A stretch of DNA of 34,889 nt, from contig NZ_QXJC01000002.1 in NCBI RefSeq assembly GCF_003570885.1, forward strand, positions 1 to 34,889, read 5' to 3'. The notes beneath the pieces are model-generated. The model had not been told where the DNA came from and made no database searches. It saw only the letters and a program-made list of their open reading frames with translations. A program made the position numbers and the translations under genes. Position 1 is the first letter of the stretch. The number at the start of each line of letters is the position of its first letter. The DNA is from Simplicispira hankyongi (GTDB taxonomy: Bacteria > Pseudomonadota > Gammaproteobacteria > Burkholderiales > Burkholderiaceae_C). This document shows, piece by piece, positions 8,828 through 15,297 of the stretch.

Positions 8828-9436
8828 ATGCAACTTCTCCACCTTGATTCCAGCGTTCTTGGCGCTGCGTCCGTCAGCCGCCAGCTTTCTGCGGAAATTG
8901 TTGCGCGGCAACGCGTCTTGCACCCTGGCTTACAGGTCGTCTACCGCGATCTTGCGGCTGACCCGGCTCTGCACCTCACAGGAACGCATATGGCCGCCTG
9001 GCAGGGTGCACAGGTCGAAGACGAGGTCATCACCGCCGACTTGGTCAAGGGCAACGCCTACTTGTCGGAACTCCTCGCCGCGGACATTGTGGTGATTGGT
9101 GCGCCGATGTACAACCTGTCCATCCCGACACCACTCAAGTCCTGGATCGACCGCATCGCAATTGCGGGGAAGACTTTCCACTACACGTCCATCGGCCCCG
9201 AAGGCTTGCTGGTCGGCAAGAAAGCGTTCGTCGCATCATCCCGTGGTGGGATCTACGCCCAGGGATCCCCGCGTGCGGCCATCGAGCACCAGGAGAGCTA
9301 TTTGCTGGCTTTACTGGCGTTCTTGGGCATGACAGATACCACCGTGGTACGCGCCGAAGGCCTCGCCATGGGTGCCGACGTCAAGGATGCCGCCGTCGGG
9401 CAGGCCTTGCAGGACATCGCCGCCTTCGCGGCCTGA
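8828..9436 (+). CDS. azoR: FMN-dependent NADH-azoreductase
   Basis: This 202-residue flavodoxin-fold protein has essentially the length of E. coli AzoR. The N-terminal LLHLDSSVLG with SVSRQL binds the FMN phosphate. PMYNLSIPTPLKSWID (93-108) and SSRGGIY (137-143) are the characteristic FMN-contact loops. It reduces azo dyes and quinones with NADH and can protect against thiol or quinone stress in the cytoplasm. AAAGGA before the ATG at 8828 is a good ribosome binding site. A LysR gene diverges upstream. A decayed reductase-like gene follows 27 bases downstream, so azoR may once have led a longer operon. Confidence 0.92.
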   Translation: MQLLHLDSSVLGAASVSRQLSAEIVARQRVLHPGLQVVYRDLAADPALHLTGTHMAAWQGAQVEDEVITADLVKGNAYLSELLAADIVVIGAPMYNLSIPTPLKSWIDRIAIAGKTFHYTSIGPEGLLVGKKAFVASSRGGIYAQGSPRAAIEHQESYLLALLAFLGMTDTTVVRAEGLAMGADVKDAAVGQALQDIAAFAA

Positions 9437-9463
9437 CCATCCATTGACTTCCAAGAGAAGTTC

Positions 9464-9735
9464 ATGACCTATTCCATCATCGGTGCTGGCAGCGTTGGCT
9501 CCGCCGTGGCCCATTACTTCGCCCGAGTCGACATTCCCGTGCGCATTGCCACTTCGCGTGGCCCGCATTGGCTGGCGGCGACTCGAAGTCCGTACGTCAC
9601 GCCCGTCTCCATTGGAGATGCCATTGGCGCTGCCACATCACGCTGGCGATCCGTTTTAAGGTTGCCACAACTGCATCTTGGCCCGCGAGCAAGCAGATCC
9701 TTGCTTCCGCGCAACTCCAACGAAGGACATATGAC
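9464..9735 (+). pseudogene. Decayed F420-dependent-NADP-reductase-like gene
   Basis: The first 32 codons read as a normal member of the family seen four more times in this window: MTYSIIGAGSVGSAVAHYF with a GxGxxG turn and Ser-Arg at residues 31-32. The match then falters (a PVSIGDAIGA segment resembles the next conserved stretch), and the continuation LAIRFK...ASWPASK is found only in another frame, at about 9630-9705. The central and C-terminal two thirds are missing. The next SDR begins where the remnant ends. This is a gene broken by an internal deletion and frameshift, not a 91-residue functional protein. Confidence 0.7.
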
Positions 9736-10470
9736 ATGAACCGACTGAATGGGAAGACCGCGGTGATCACCGGTGGCGCTACCGGCATCGGCCGCGCCGC
9801 GGCAAAGCGCTTCATTGAGGAGGGCGCTTTCGTCTTCATCTTCGGCCGTCGGCAGGAGGCGCTCGACGCCGCTGTGGCCGACCTGGGGCCTAATGCCCGC
9901 GCGGTGAAAGGCTCGGTCTCCGATCTGGTTGCCCTTGACAGACTCTACGCGGCGGTGAAGGCTGAGCGCGGCACCCTCGACATCGTCTTTGCGAATGCCG
10001 GAGCGGGAGGGCCCCTCCCGCTCGGCAAGCTTACCGCTGAGCACATTGACGAGACGTTCGAGACCAATGTGAAAGGGACCATCTTCACAGTTCAGAAGGC
10101 GCTCCCGCTGATGGGCGATGGCGGTTCGATAATTTTGACTGGATCGAGCGCCGGCACCACAGGCGCCCCAGCATTCAGCGTCTACAGCGCGAGTAAGGCA
10201 GCAGTGCGTAACCTCGCGCGGACCTGGGCGGAAGACCTTAAGGGCACCGGCATCCGGGTCAACGTGCTGTCGCCGGGACCAACGGCGACCGAACTTGCAA
10301 AGGAAGCGCTAGGAGAGGAAGGCATGAAAGTATTCGCCGCGATGAATCCGCTACAGCGAATGGCCGACCCAGCAGAGATCGGGGCAGCAGCTGCCTTCCT
10401 CGCCTCGTCGGACAGCAGCTTCATGACCGCCAGCGAGATTGCCGTCGACGGCGGCCTCGCGCAAATTTAA
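9736..10470 (+). CDS. Classical SDR-family oxidoreductase
   Basis: This is a 244-residue short-chain dehydrogenase starting at the ATG at 9736, with AAGGA upstream; a longer in-frame extension to 9568 reads through the decayed gene and is not used. Visible motifs are TGGATGIG (12-19, dinucleotide binding), FGRR (36-39, the arginines favour NADP), NAGAG (87-91), the catalytic Ser in TGSSAG (about 137) and YSASK (150-154). Products of this type reduce carbonyls or oxidise alcohols in the cytoplasm; the substrate is unknown. It lies 72 bases before reductase-like protein A, with a strong stem-loop between them. Confidence 0.9.
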   Translation: MNRLNGKTAVITGGATGIGRAAAKRFIEEGAFVFIFGRRQEALDAAVADLGPNARAVKGSVSDLVALDRLYAAVKAERGTLDIVFANAGAGGPLPLGKLTAEHIDETFETNVKGTIFTVQKALPLMGDGGSIILTGSSAGTTGAPAFSVYSASKAAVRNLARTWAEDLKGTGIRVNVLSPGPTATELAKEALGEEGMKVFAAMNPLQRMADPAEIGAAAAFLASSDSSFMTASEIAVDGGLAQI

Positions 10471-10476
10471 CGCACT

Positions 10477-10522
10477 ACGCCCGACCGGGCGCTCCATTCG
10501 AATGCGGAGCGTCGTCGGGCGT
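10477..10522 (+). repeat. Large imperfect stem-loop between SDR and reductase-like A
   Basis: ACGCCCGAC (10477-10485) pairs with GTCGGGCGT (10514-10522), and inside it CGCTCC (10490-10495) pairs with GGAGCG (10506-10511), with a small internal bulge and ATTCGAAT at the tip. No U-tract follows. It could attenuate transcription, stabilise the 3' end of the SDR message, or be a REP-like element. The pairing is seen in the sequence; the role is not. Confidence 0.5.
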
Positions 10523-10542
10523 ACTAAACCCAAGGAGAACAT

Positions 10543-11142
10543 ATGAGCTACGCAATCATTGGCTTCGGCAATATTGGCCAGGCACTAGCAAAGGCGTTTG
10601 CCCGCAAGGGAATCGAAGTATCTGTTGCAACCACTCGCGACCCAGAAAGCTTTGCCTCCGCTGCGGCTGCGATCGGACCTACGATCATTCCCAAAAAACT
10701 AGCGGAAGCCGTCAAAGCGGACATCGTCTTTTTGGCCGTCCGTTTCGAGTCGCACGAGGACGTCGCGAAGGCTCTACCGAGCTGGAAGAACAAGACCGTA
10801 GTCGATGTGACCAACGCCTACGGCGTGCCCCCTGAGCAACTGCAAGGACAACCTTCTTCCAGAGCAGTCGCGCAGGCGTTCACTGGTGGAAAACTGGTGA
10901 AGGGTTTCAACCATCTGGGCGCTGCCGTCCTTGCCCAGGAGCCGACCGTACATGGTGGTAGGAGAGTCGTGTTCCTCGCGAGCGACGATGACGGCGCAGC
11001 AGCGCAGATTGGTGCGCTTGCGGAAAATCTCGGCTTCTCCCCGATCAAACTTGGCGGGCTTTCCGAAGGCGGACTACTTGTGCAGGCGCGCGGGAATAGC
11101 TGGGGTCAATTGATCTTCAAGGACTTGGTCAAGTTCGACTGA
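10543..11142 (+). CDS. F420-dependent-NADP-reductase-like protein A (PF03807-type, NADP-binding)
   Basis: This 199-residue protein is a single Rossmann domain plus a short C-terminal helical part. The N-terminus MSYAIIGFGNIG has GFGNIG at 7-12, and Thr-Arg at 31-32 occupies the position that reads the NADP 2'-phosphate in archaeal F420:NADP oxidoreductase (family knowledge). VVDVTNAYG and LVKGFNHLGAAVLAQEP are the conserved inner motifs shared with protein D (26232-26834). AAGGAG precedes the ATG at 10543. It is much shorter than 6-phosphogluconate or ketopantoate reductases. The true cofactor pair is unknown; an NADP-dependent flavin, quinone or deazaflavin reductase is possible. Confidence 0.85.
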   Translation: MSYAIIGFGNIGQALAKAFARKGIEVSVATTRDPESFASAAAAIGPTIIPKKLAEAVKADIVFLAVRFESHEDVAKALPSWKNKTVVDVTNAYGVPPEQLQGQPSSRAVAQAFTGGKLVKGFNHLGAAVLAQEPTVHGGRRVVFLASDDDGAAAQIGALAENLGFSPIKLGGLSEGGLLVQARGNSWGQLIFKDLVKFD

Positions 11143-11172
11143 TCCCTGGCGACCATCCGATGCCGATGTGAC

Positions 11173-11751
11173 TCAACGCGTGGCCTTCTTGACGCCGTTG
11201 CCAGGCCGATTTGTGAGGATGGCGCTCGCGACAATGTGAAAGAGATGATCGGCCCGTGGCGCGAATGAGGGTAGGTCAACGAGCCAGCCGAGCGCCGACA
11301 TCAGGCCGAACAGGTCGTCCCCATTCATATCATTGCGCGCCGTACCTTCGGCCTGAGCACGGAGCAGAAGTCGAGCGCTCGCTGAGTGCACCGCTGCGCA
11401 TGAAGCATAAAGAGCGGAGTCCGGGTTCGTGTGGGCGGCCGCCATCAGAGCGACAACGCCCCTATAGCTTTGCGTGAATACCACCCATTCACGAAACCAG
11501 GACAAGAGAGCTTCGCCAGGTGCAGTCGACGCTTCGAGTTCACCTGCTCTCTGTGTCAGTGCGTCCAGGTTCGTACGCACCAATGCATCGAACAAGGCTT
11601 CTCGCGTCGGGAAATGGCGAAGCAGTGTGGCCAGACCTACGTCGGCCCGGCGGGCGATATCTCGCATTGACGCGTCGACACCATGCTCTGCGACGACGCC
11701 GCGGGCGACCGAAAGTAGGTGGCTGTAATTTCTTTTGGCGTCAGCTCGCAT
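11173..11751 (-). CDS. TetR/AcrR-family repressor
   Basis: This 192-residue protein has a TetR DNA-binding domain at about residues 8-58 (DASMRDIARRADVGLATLLR, then HFPTREALFDALV) and an all-helical ligand/dimerisation domain resembling the SbtR-type C-terminus (GDDLFGLMSALGWLVDL). It converges with reductase-like A, 30 bases away, and diverges from reductase-like B. Its start is only 16 bases from a perfect 14-bp-arm inverted repeat covering a consensus promoter, which is very likely its own operator. The ligand is unknown, presumably an electrophile or aromatic handled by the neighbouring reductases. Confidence 0.92.
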   Translation of the reverse strand: MRADAKRNYSHLLSVARGVVAEHGVDASMRDIARRADVGLATLLRHFPTREALFDALVRTNLDALTQRAGELEASTAPGEALLSWFREWVVFTQSYRGVVALMAAAHTNPDSALYASCAAVHSASARLLLRAQAEGTARNDMNGDDLFGLMSALGWLVDLPSFAPRADHLFHIVASAILTNRPGNGVKKATR

Positions 11752-11758
11752 AGGGTTT

Positions 11759-11787
11759 TTGACAAACGAACCATTGATCCATATAAT
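11759..11787 (+). promoter_or_regulatory. Consensus sigma70 promoter for reductase-like B operon
   Basis: TTGACA at 11759-11764 and TATAAT at 11782-11787 are separated by 17 bases, an exact consensus match. It points into the reductase-like B, extended SDR, reductase-like C series, leaving a 5' leader of about 105 bases before the ATG at 11901. The -35 lies 8 bases upstream of the tetR start codon. Confidence 0.8.
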
Positions 11788-11802
11788 CGGATCAATGGTT
11801 CG
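11767..11802. promoter_or_regulatory. TetR operator: perfect 14-bp inverted repeat
   Basis: CGAACCATTGATCC (11767-11780) and GGATCAATGGTTCG (11789-11802) are exact inverted copies with an 8-base spacer. The repeat covers the promoter spacer, the -10 and the likely transcription start, so a bound dimer would block RNA polymerase. It lies 16 bases from the TetR gene start, so autorepression is also expected. Confidence 0.8.
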
Positions 11803-11835
11803 ATTGCTTCCAATCGAAATATGGATCGATGATCC
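11799..11835. promoter_or_regulatory. Two further short dyads in the leader
   Basis: TTCGATTG and CAATCGAA (11799-11806, 11811-11818, 4-base spacer) overlap the right edge of the TetR operator, and GGATC-GAT-GATCC (11823-11835) follows. They may be secondary regulator sites or mRNA structure in the leader. Only the symmetry is seen. Confidence 0.4.
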
Positions 11836-11900
11836 GCATGATACAGCGGCTTTGCGCCAATAGGAACAGAGGCACTGTCCGACAACAGAAAAGACACAGC

Positions 11901-12536
11901 ATGAGCAATATCAGCATTATCGGATCAGGCGGGATCGCCGCAGCGATAGGCGGCCTTGCCGTCAAGGCCGGACACACAGTCGAGGTGATGAGTCGCGACG
12001 CCGCGAACGCGCGGCTGCTGGCCGAGCAGCTCGGAGCTGGCGCAACGACAGGGATGTACGGCGCCGTGCCGGCCGGAGACATCGTCATCCTGGCGGTTCC
12101 CTACTCCGCCGTGCTCGATGTGGTGGAGCAGTACGGCATGGGGCTGGCAGGCAAAGTCCTCGTCGACGTCACCAACCCCATCAACTCTGACTTCACCGAC
12201 TTCGTGACTCCAAAGAACAGCTTCGGCGCGCAGGAGATTGCCAAGGCCGCGCCATCGAACGCTGATGTCGTCAAGGCATTCAACACCCTGTTTTCCCATG
12301 TCCTGGCGGCGGGTCCAGTCGATGGCCGTCCCTTGGACGTGTTCATCGCAGGGGACGACGCGCCGGCAAAGGCGCGCGTCTCGGCATTCATCGAGAGCCT
12401 CGGATTGCGTCCGATGGATACCGGACAGCTATCCATGGCGCTGACGCTTGAGCACGCCTGCCTGCTGTCGCTGGGGCTCCTCGCCCACTCTGTCAAACAC
12501 ACCAACTTCTCGATCGGCGTCAGCCTCCTCGGCTGA
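11901..12536 (+). CDS. F420-dependent-NADP-reductase-like protein B
   Basis: This 211-residue protein starts at the ATG at 11901, where the Rossmann strand begins (MSNISIIGSGGIAAAIGG); the longer frame to 11829 adds sequence unlike the family. Ser-Arg at 31-32 suggests NADP. Conserved inner motifs are VPAGDIVILAVPYSA, VDVTNPI, VVKAFNTLFSHVLA and DVFIAGDDA. It closely resembles protein C (13729-14349), and B and C form a subfamily distinct from A and D. It is the first gene downstream of the TetR-controlled promoter. The weak AGAAAAG before the start suggests modest translation. Substrate and electron acceptor are unknown. Confidence 0.86.
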   Translation: MSNISIIGSGGIAAAIGGLAVKAGHTVEVMSRDAANARLLAEQLGAGATTGMYGAVPAGDIVILAVPYSAVLDVVEQYGMGLAGKVLVDVTNPINSDFTDFVTPKNSFGAQEIAKAAPSNADVVKAFNTLFSHVLAAGPVDGRPLDVFIAGDDAPAKARVSAFIESLGLRPMDTGQLSMALTLEHACLLSLGLLAHSVKHTNFSIGVSLLG

Positions 12537-12585
12537 GGAAACGCACCATCCCTCTCGCATCCCATCACCCACAAGGAGCACTATC

Positions 12586-13527
12586 ATGCACATATTCGTT
12601 ACCGGCGGGACCGGCCATTCCGGTCCCTATATCATTTCCAACCTCATCGCAGCCGGCCACGAGGTTACTGCGCTTGCCCGCTCGGACAAGTCTGCAGAGG
12701 CAGTGTCAGCGCTTGGCGCCAAGGCGCGCCGCGGCGACCTCGATGATCTCGACGGGCTAAAAGCGGCGGCCGCAGCCTCCGACGGCGTCATCCACGTCGC
12801 GCATCGGCAGGATCTGCTTCCCACCGGAGGCCTCGACGCGGTGGCTGCCGCGGAGCAAAAGATCATGCTCGCATACGGTGAGGCTCTGAAGGGGACCGGA
12901 AAGCCGCTGGTCACCTCGGGGAGTATCGGCTCGCCGGGTTGGGAACATCTCGGCCGCCCAGCCACTGAGGAGGATCCCACTCTCTCTGGCGGCGAGAAGT
13001 TCAAGGGCACCTTGCGAGTTCGTAACGTCGTAGAAACGGCCGTACTGGGTCTCGCCAAGCAGGGCGTGCGGTCCTCGGTCGTGCGGATTCCTACCATCAT
13101 CCACAGCACGACCGATAACACCGGCTTCCTCCCGATACTGATCGGACTTGCAAAGGAGAAGGGTGTCGTCGGCTATCCCGGCGATGGCAAGAACAATTGG
13201 TCGGCCGTGCACGCCCGTGACCTCGCCGTCGTGTTCCGTCTGGCGCTGGAGAAGAGCCCCGCCGGCAGGAATTGGCATGCGGTTGCCGACGAGGCTATTC
13301 CGTTCCGCGATATCGCCGAAGCCATCGGCAACCGCTTGAACCTGCCAGCCGTGCCGATTCCCGCAGATGAGCTGATGCTGCCGGGCTTTTTCGGGTTCCT
13401 CGCGAATCTGGTCAAGCTGGACGTCGCCGCGTCCAGCGCCATCACCCGCCAGATTCTCGGCTGGGATCCCACTCAGCCCGGCATGCTCGCCGATTTGGAC
13501 AACGGCCATTACTTCCCTGCCGGCTGA
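12586..13527 (+). CDS. Extended/atypical SDR-family NAD(P)-binding protein
   Basis: This 313-residue protein starts at the ATG at 12586, with AAGGAG nine bases upstream. The N-terminus MHIFVTGGTGHSG is the TGxxGxxG nucleotide-binding loop of extended and atypical SDRs. ALARSDKSAE carries an Arg suited to NADP. The usual YxxxK catalytic pair is not evident: the corresponding helix reads GTLRVRNVVETAVLG. It therefore belongs to the atypical NAD-dependent epimerase-like group whose members often lack it. It lies between two reductase-like paralogues in one plus-strand operon under the TetR-controlled promoter. The substrate is unknown. Confidence 0.85.
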   Translation: MHIFVTGGTGHSGPYIISNLIAAGHEVTALARSDKSAEAVSALGAKARRGDLDDLDGLKAAAAASDGVIHVAHRQDLLPTGGLDAVAAAEQKIMLAYGEALKGTGKPLVTSGSIGSPGWEHLGRPATEEDPTLSGGEKFKGTLRVRNVVETAVLGLAKQGVRSSVVRIPTIIHSTTDNTGFLPILIGLAKEKGVVGYPGDGKNNWSAVHARDLAVVFRLALEKSPAGRNWHAVADEAIPFRDIAEAIGNRLNLPAVPIPADELMLPGFFGFLANLVKLDVAASSAITRQILGWDPTQPGMLADLDNGHYFPAG

Positions 13528-13544
13528 TGAGCTGACGGCAGGGA
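13514..13544 (+). terminator. Hairpin overlapping the end of the extended SDR gene
   Basis: TCCCTGCCG (13514-13522) pairs perfectly with CGGCAGGGA (13536-13544) around a 13-base loop containing the stop codon. No U-run follows, so it is a possible attenuator rather than a clear intrinsic terminator between the SDR and reductase-like C. Confidence 0.35.
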
Positions 13545-13728
13545 GCCCAGTCGCAACGACCCCGGCGGATAACCATGTCGCGTTGCCGTGGTCCGTTCGA
13601 CCAAAGACTCTGTCGACCCGGCATGGGTTGAGGGATTACCCACATGGCTCGGCACACAGGAAATTTCAACTGGGGGATGCTCAGTATAGAGACTGCCAGC
13701 AATACCCCAACGCACTAGGAAAACACAC

Positions 13729-14349
13729 ATGAGTACCATCAGCATCATTGGTTCAGGAACCATGGCCACGGCTATCGCCGGCCGTGCCGCCAAGGCTGGA
13801 CACACTGTCGAGGTAGTCAGCCGCGACACCGCAAAGGCGCAGGCTCTGACAGACAAGTTCGCAGCCGGAGCGGTCACAGGGATGTACGGCACCGCGCCGG
13901 CGGGCGACATCGTCATCCTGGCCGTGCCATACACTGGTGCGGCTGCGGTGGTGGCCGACTTTGGCGACGCGCTCGACGGCAAGGTGATCATCGACATCAC
14001 CAACCCGGTTGCTCCAGACCTTTCGGGCCTCGTTACCCCCCACGGTAGTTCTGGTGCGCAGGAGACCGCCAAGGGCCTCCCCGCCGGCGCGCATGTCGTG
14101 AAGGCGTTCAACACCATCTTCGGCCACGTCCTTGCCAAGGATGGACACCTCGACGCGTTCATCGCAGCCGATGATGCGGAGGCCAAGGCACGCGTCGCAA
14201 CTTTCCTCAAGAGTCTCGGGCTGCGTCCGTTGGATGTCGGCGGCCTGCACATGGCAGCGACACTCGAGGCGCTCGGTCTGATGATGATTGGCTTGGCCAA
14301 GAACGGGGCCAGCACCTGGGACATCGCCCTGAACGTTGAGATCGGCTGA
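13729..14349 (+). CDS. F420-dependent-NADP-reductase-like protein C
   Basis: This 206-residue paralogue of protein B has the same order of motifs: MSTISIIGSGTMATAIAG, Ser-Arg at 31-32, TAPAGDIVILAVPYTGAA, IDITNPV, VVKAFNTIFGHVLA, DAFIAADDA and a C-terminal MAATLEALGLMMIGLAKNG helix. The 201-base gap from the SDR contains no obvious gene and could hold an extra promoter. It is followed after 89 bases by an NTF2-like protein. It is probably a cytoplasmic NADP-dependent oxidoreductase; the partner substrate is unknown. A 387-residue antisense frame here is a shadow. Confidence 0.86.
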   Translation: MSTISIIGSGTMATAIAGRAAKAGHTVEVVSRDTAKAQALTDKFAAGAVTGMYGTAPAGDIVILAVPYTGAAAVVADFGDALDGKVIIDITNPVAPDLSGLVTPHGSSGAQETAKGLPAGAHVVKAFNTIFGHVLAKDGHLDAFIAADDAEAKARVATFLKSLGLRPLDVGGLHMAATLEALGLMMIGLAKNGASTWDIALNVEIG

Positions 14350-14438
14350 ATCACAGACACCCCGTCCTCACCGGCAGGTCTACAAAGTATCCGATGAGAT
14401 CGGGCACGATCCGATATAAGGAAAACGGAGAGATTTCG

Positions 14439-14855
14439 ATGAGCGCACAAGAGAATGTCGAGGTTGTGAAGGATTTCTTTGCAGCGACTGGCCGCGGTGA
14501 TAGCCAAGGCCTGCTGGCGCTGTGTACCGAAGACATCGAGTGGATCATTCCGGGCGAGGACTGGCCCCTGGCCGGTACGCACCGCGGGCACGCCGGATTG
14601 CGGGACTTTCTGCAAAAGGCATCCGAAACGGTGGAGACTCATTTCCGCGGTCTCCCCGAGTTTGTGACGCAAGGTGACCGGGTACTGATAGTCGGCTCCG
14701 CTTGGGGCAGGATCAAAGCCACGGATAAGACGTTCGAGGACGATTGGGTGTTCGCCATCACCGTCCGAGATGGCAAAGTGACGAACATCCGGGAGAACAT
14801 CGACACGCAGGCGCTAGCGCGGGCCTCGCAGATGGACGTGGCCGGGCCGGTGTAG
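14439..14855 (+). CDS. NTF2-like / SnoaL-fold protein
   Basis: This 138-residue cone-shaped alpha+beta-fold protein begins MSAQENVEVVKDFFAATGRG, followed by the typical LLALCTEDIEWIIPG and HRGHAGLRDFLQ segments of the nuclear-transport-factor-2-like family. I chose the ATG at 14439 because GGAGAG sits six bases upstream and the family fold begins there; a longer frame adds 15 residues. Members act as small isomerases, hydrolases or ligand binders. No catalytic residue assignment is possible. It ends the plus-strand oxidoreductase series and is followed by an insertion-sequence remnant. Confidence 0.85.
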   Translation: MSAQENVEVVKDFFAATGRGDSQGLLALCTEDIEWIIPGEDWPLAGTHRGHAGLRDFLQKASETVETHFRGLPEFVTQGDRVLIVGSAWGRIKATDKTFEDDWVFAITVRDGKVTNIRENIDTQALARASQMDVAGPV

Positions 14856-14925
14856 CGCTCGTCATTTTCGGCCCTTGTGCCAGGATAGACAGCGCATCAG
14901 TCGGGATTTCCAATCGCACGCCGCG

Positions 14926-15117
14926 CGCTTTTCAAACCCTAATCCGGAGGAGAGGCTCAATACCGACTTGAAACAAGCCATGGGAAACTGTGTTCCCGTG
15001 CGTACCAAGGCCCGGCTGCGCGATGCAGCCAATGAGCACATGACCATGCTGGAGAAGTCCCTCGAGCGTGTCATGAGTTTCTTCCAAGACCAACGAGTCA
15101 AATACGCTGCGGGTTAA
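14926..15117 (+). pseudogene. 3' remnant of an IS630-type transposase
   Basis: The last about 63 codons of an open frame ending at 15117 match the C-terminal end of IS630-family transposases. NPEERLNTDLKQAMG includes the final acidic residue of the DDE triad in the NP-E-E turn. It is followed by VPVRTKAKL-like and AANEHMTMLEKS segments and the ending FFQDQRVKYAAG. The rest of the transposase and the left end of the element are absent, with the match beginning abruptly near 14926. This marks an old insertion between the oxidoreductase region and the efflux block. Confidence 0.75.
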
Positions 15118-15235
15118 GACTTCATGGGGCCGGATCAATAGTAGATACAGCAAGGGCCCATTAGCGCCAGCTTCACGTTGTACAGCAGCGTGTCGCGCGG
15201 GAACGGCGTCAGAATCTGGTTTGTACGACCCATAC

Positions 15236-15269
15236 CGAAGCTGACTCGTCGGTAGGTGGGTCAGCTTCG
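15236..15269. terminator. Stem-loop downstream of the outer membrane factor gene
   Basis: CGAAGCTGAC (15236-15245) and GTCAGCTTCG (15260-15269) form a perfect 10-bp stem with a 14-base loop, about 30 bases past the stop of the minus-strand efflux operon. No strong U-tract is seen on the minus strand. The rest of 15118-15297 shows nothing recognisable. Confidence 0.45.
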
Positions 15270-15297
15270 ACTTTGGGGTGAATTTTCGCGCAGCCGT

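Noticed and set aside
13509-14672. 387-residue minus-strand open frame
   Set aside because: It is antisense to reductase-like C and the NTF2 gene; composition is that of a reversed third-position-GC frame, with no domain.
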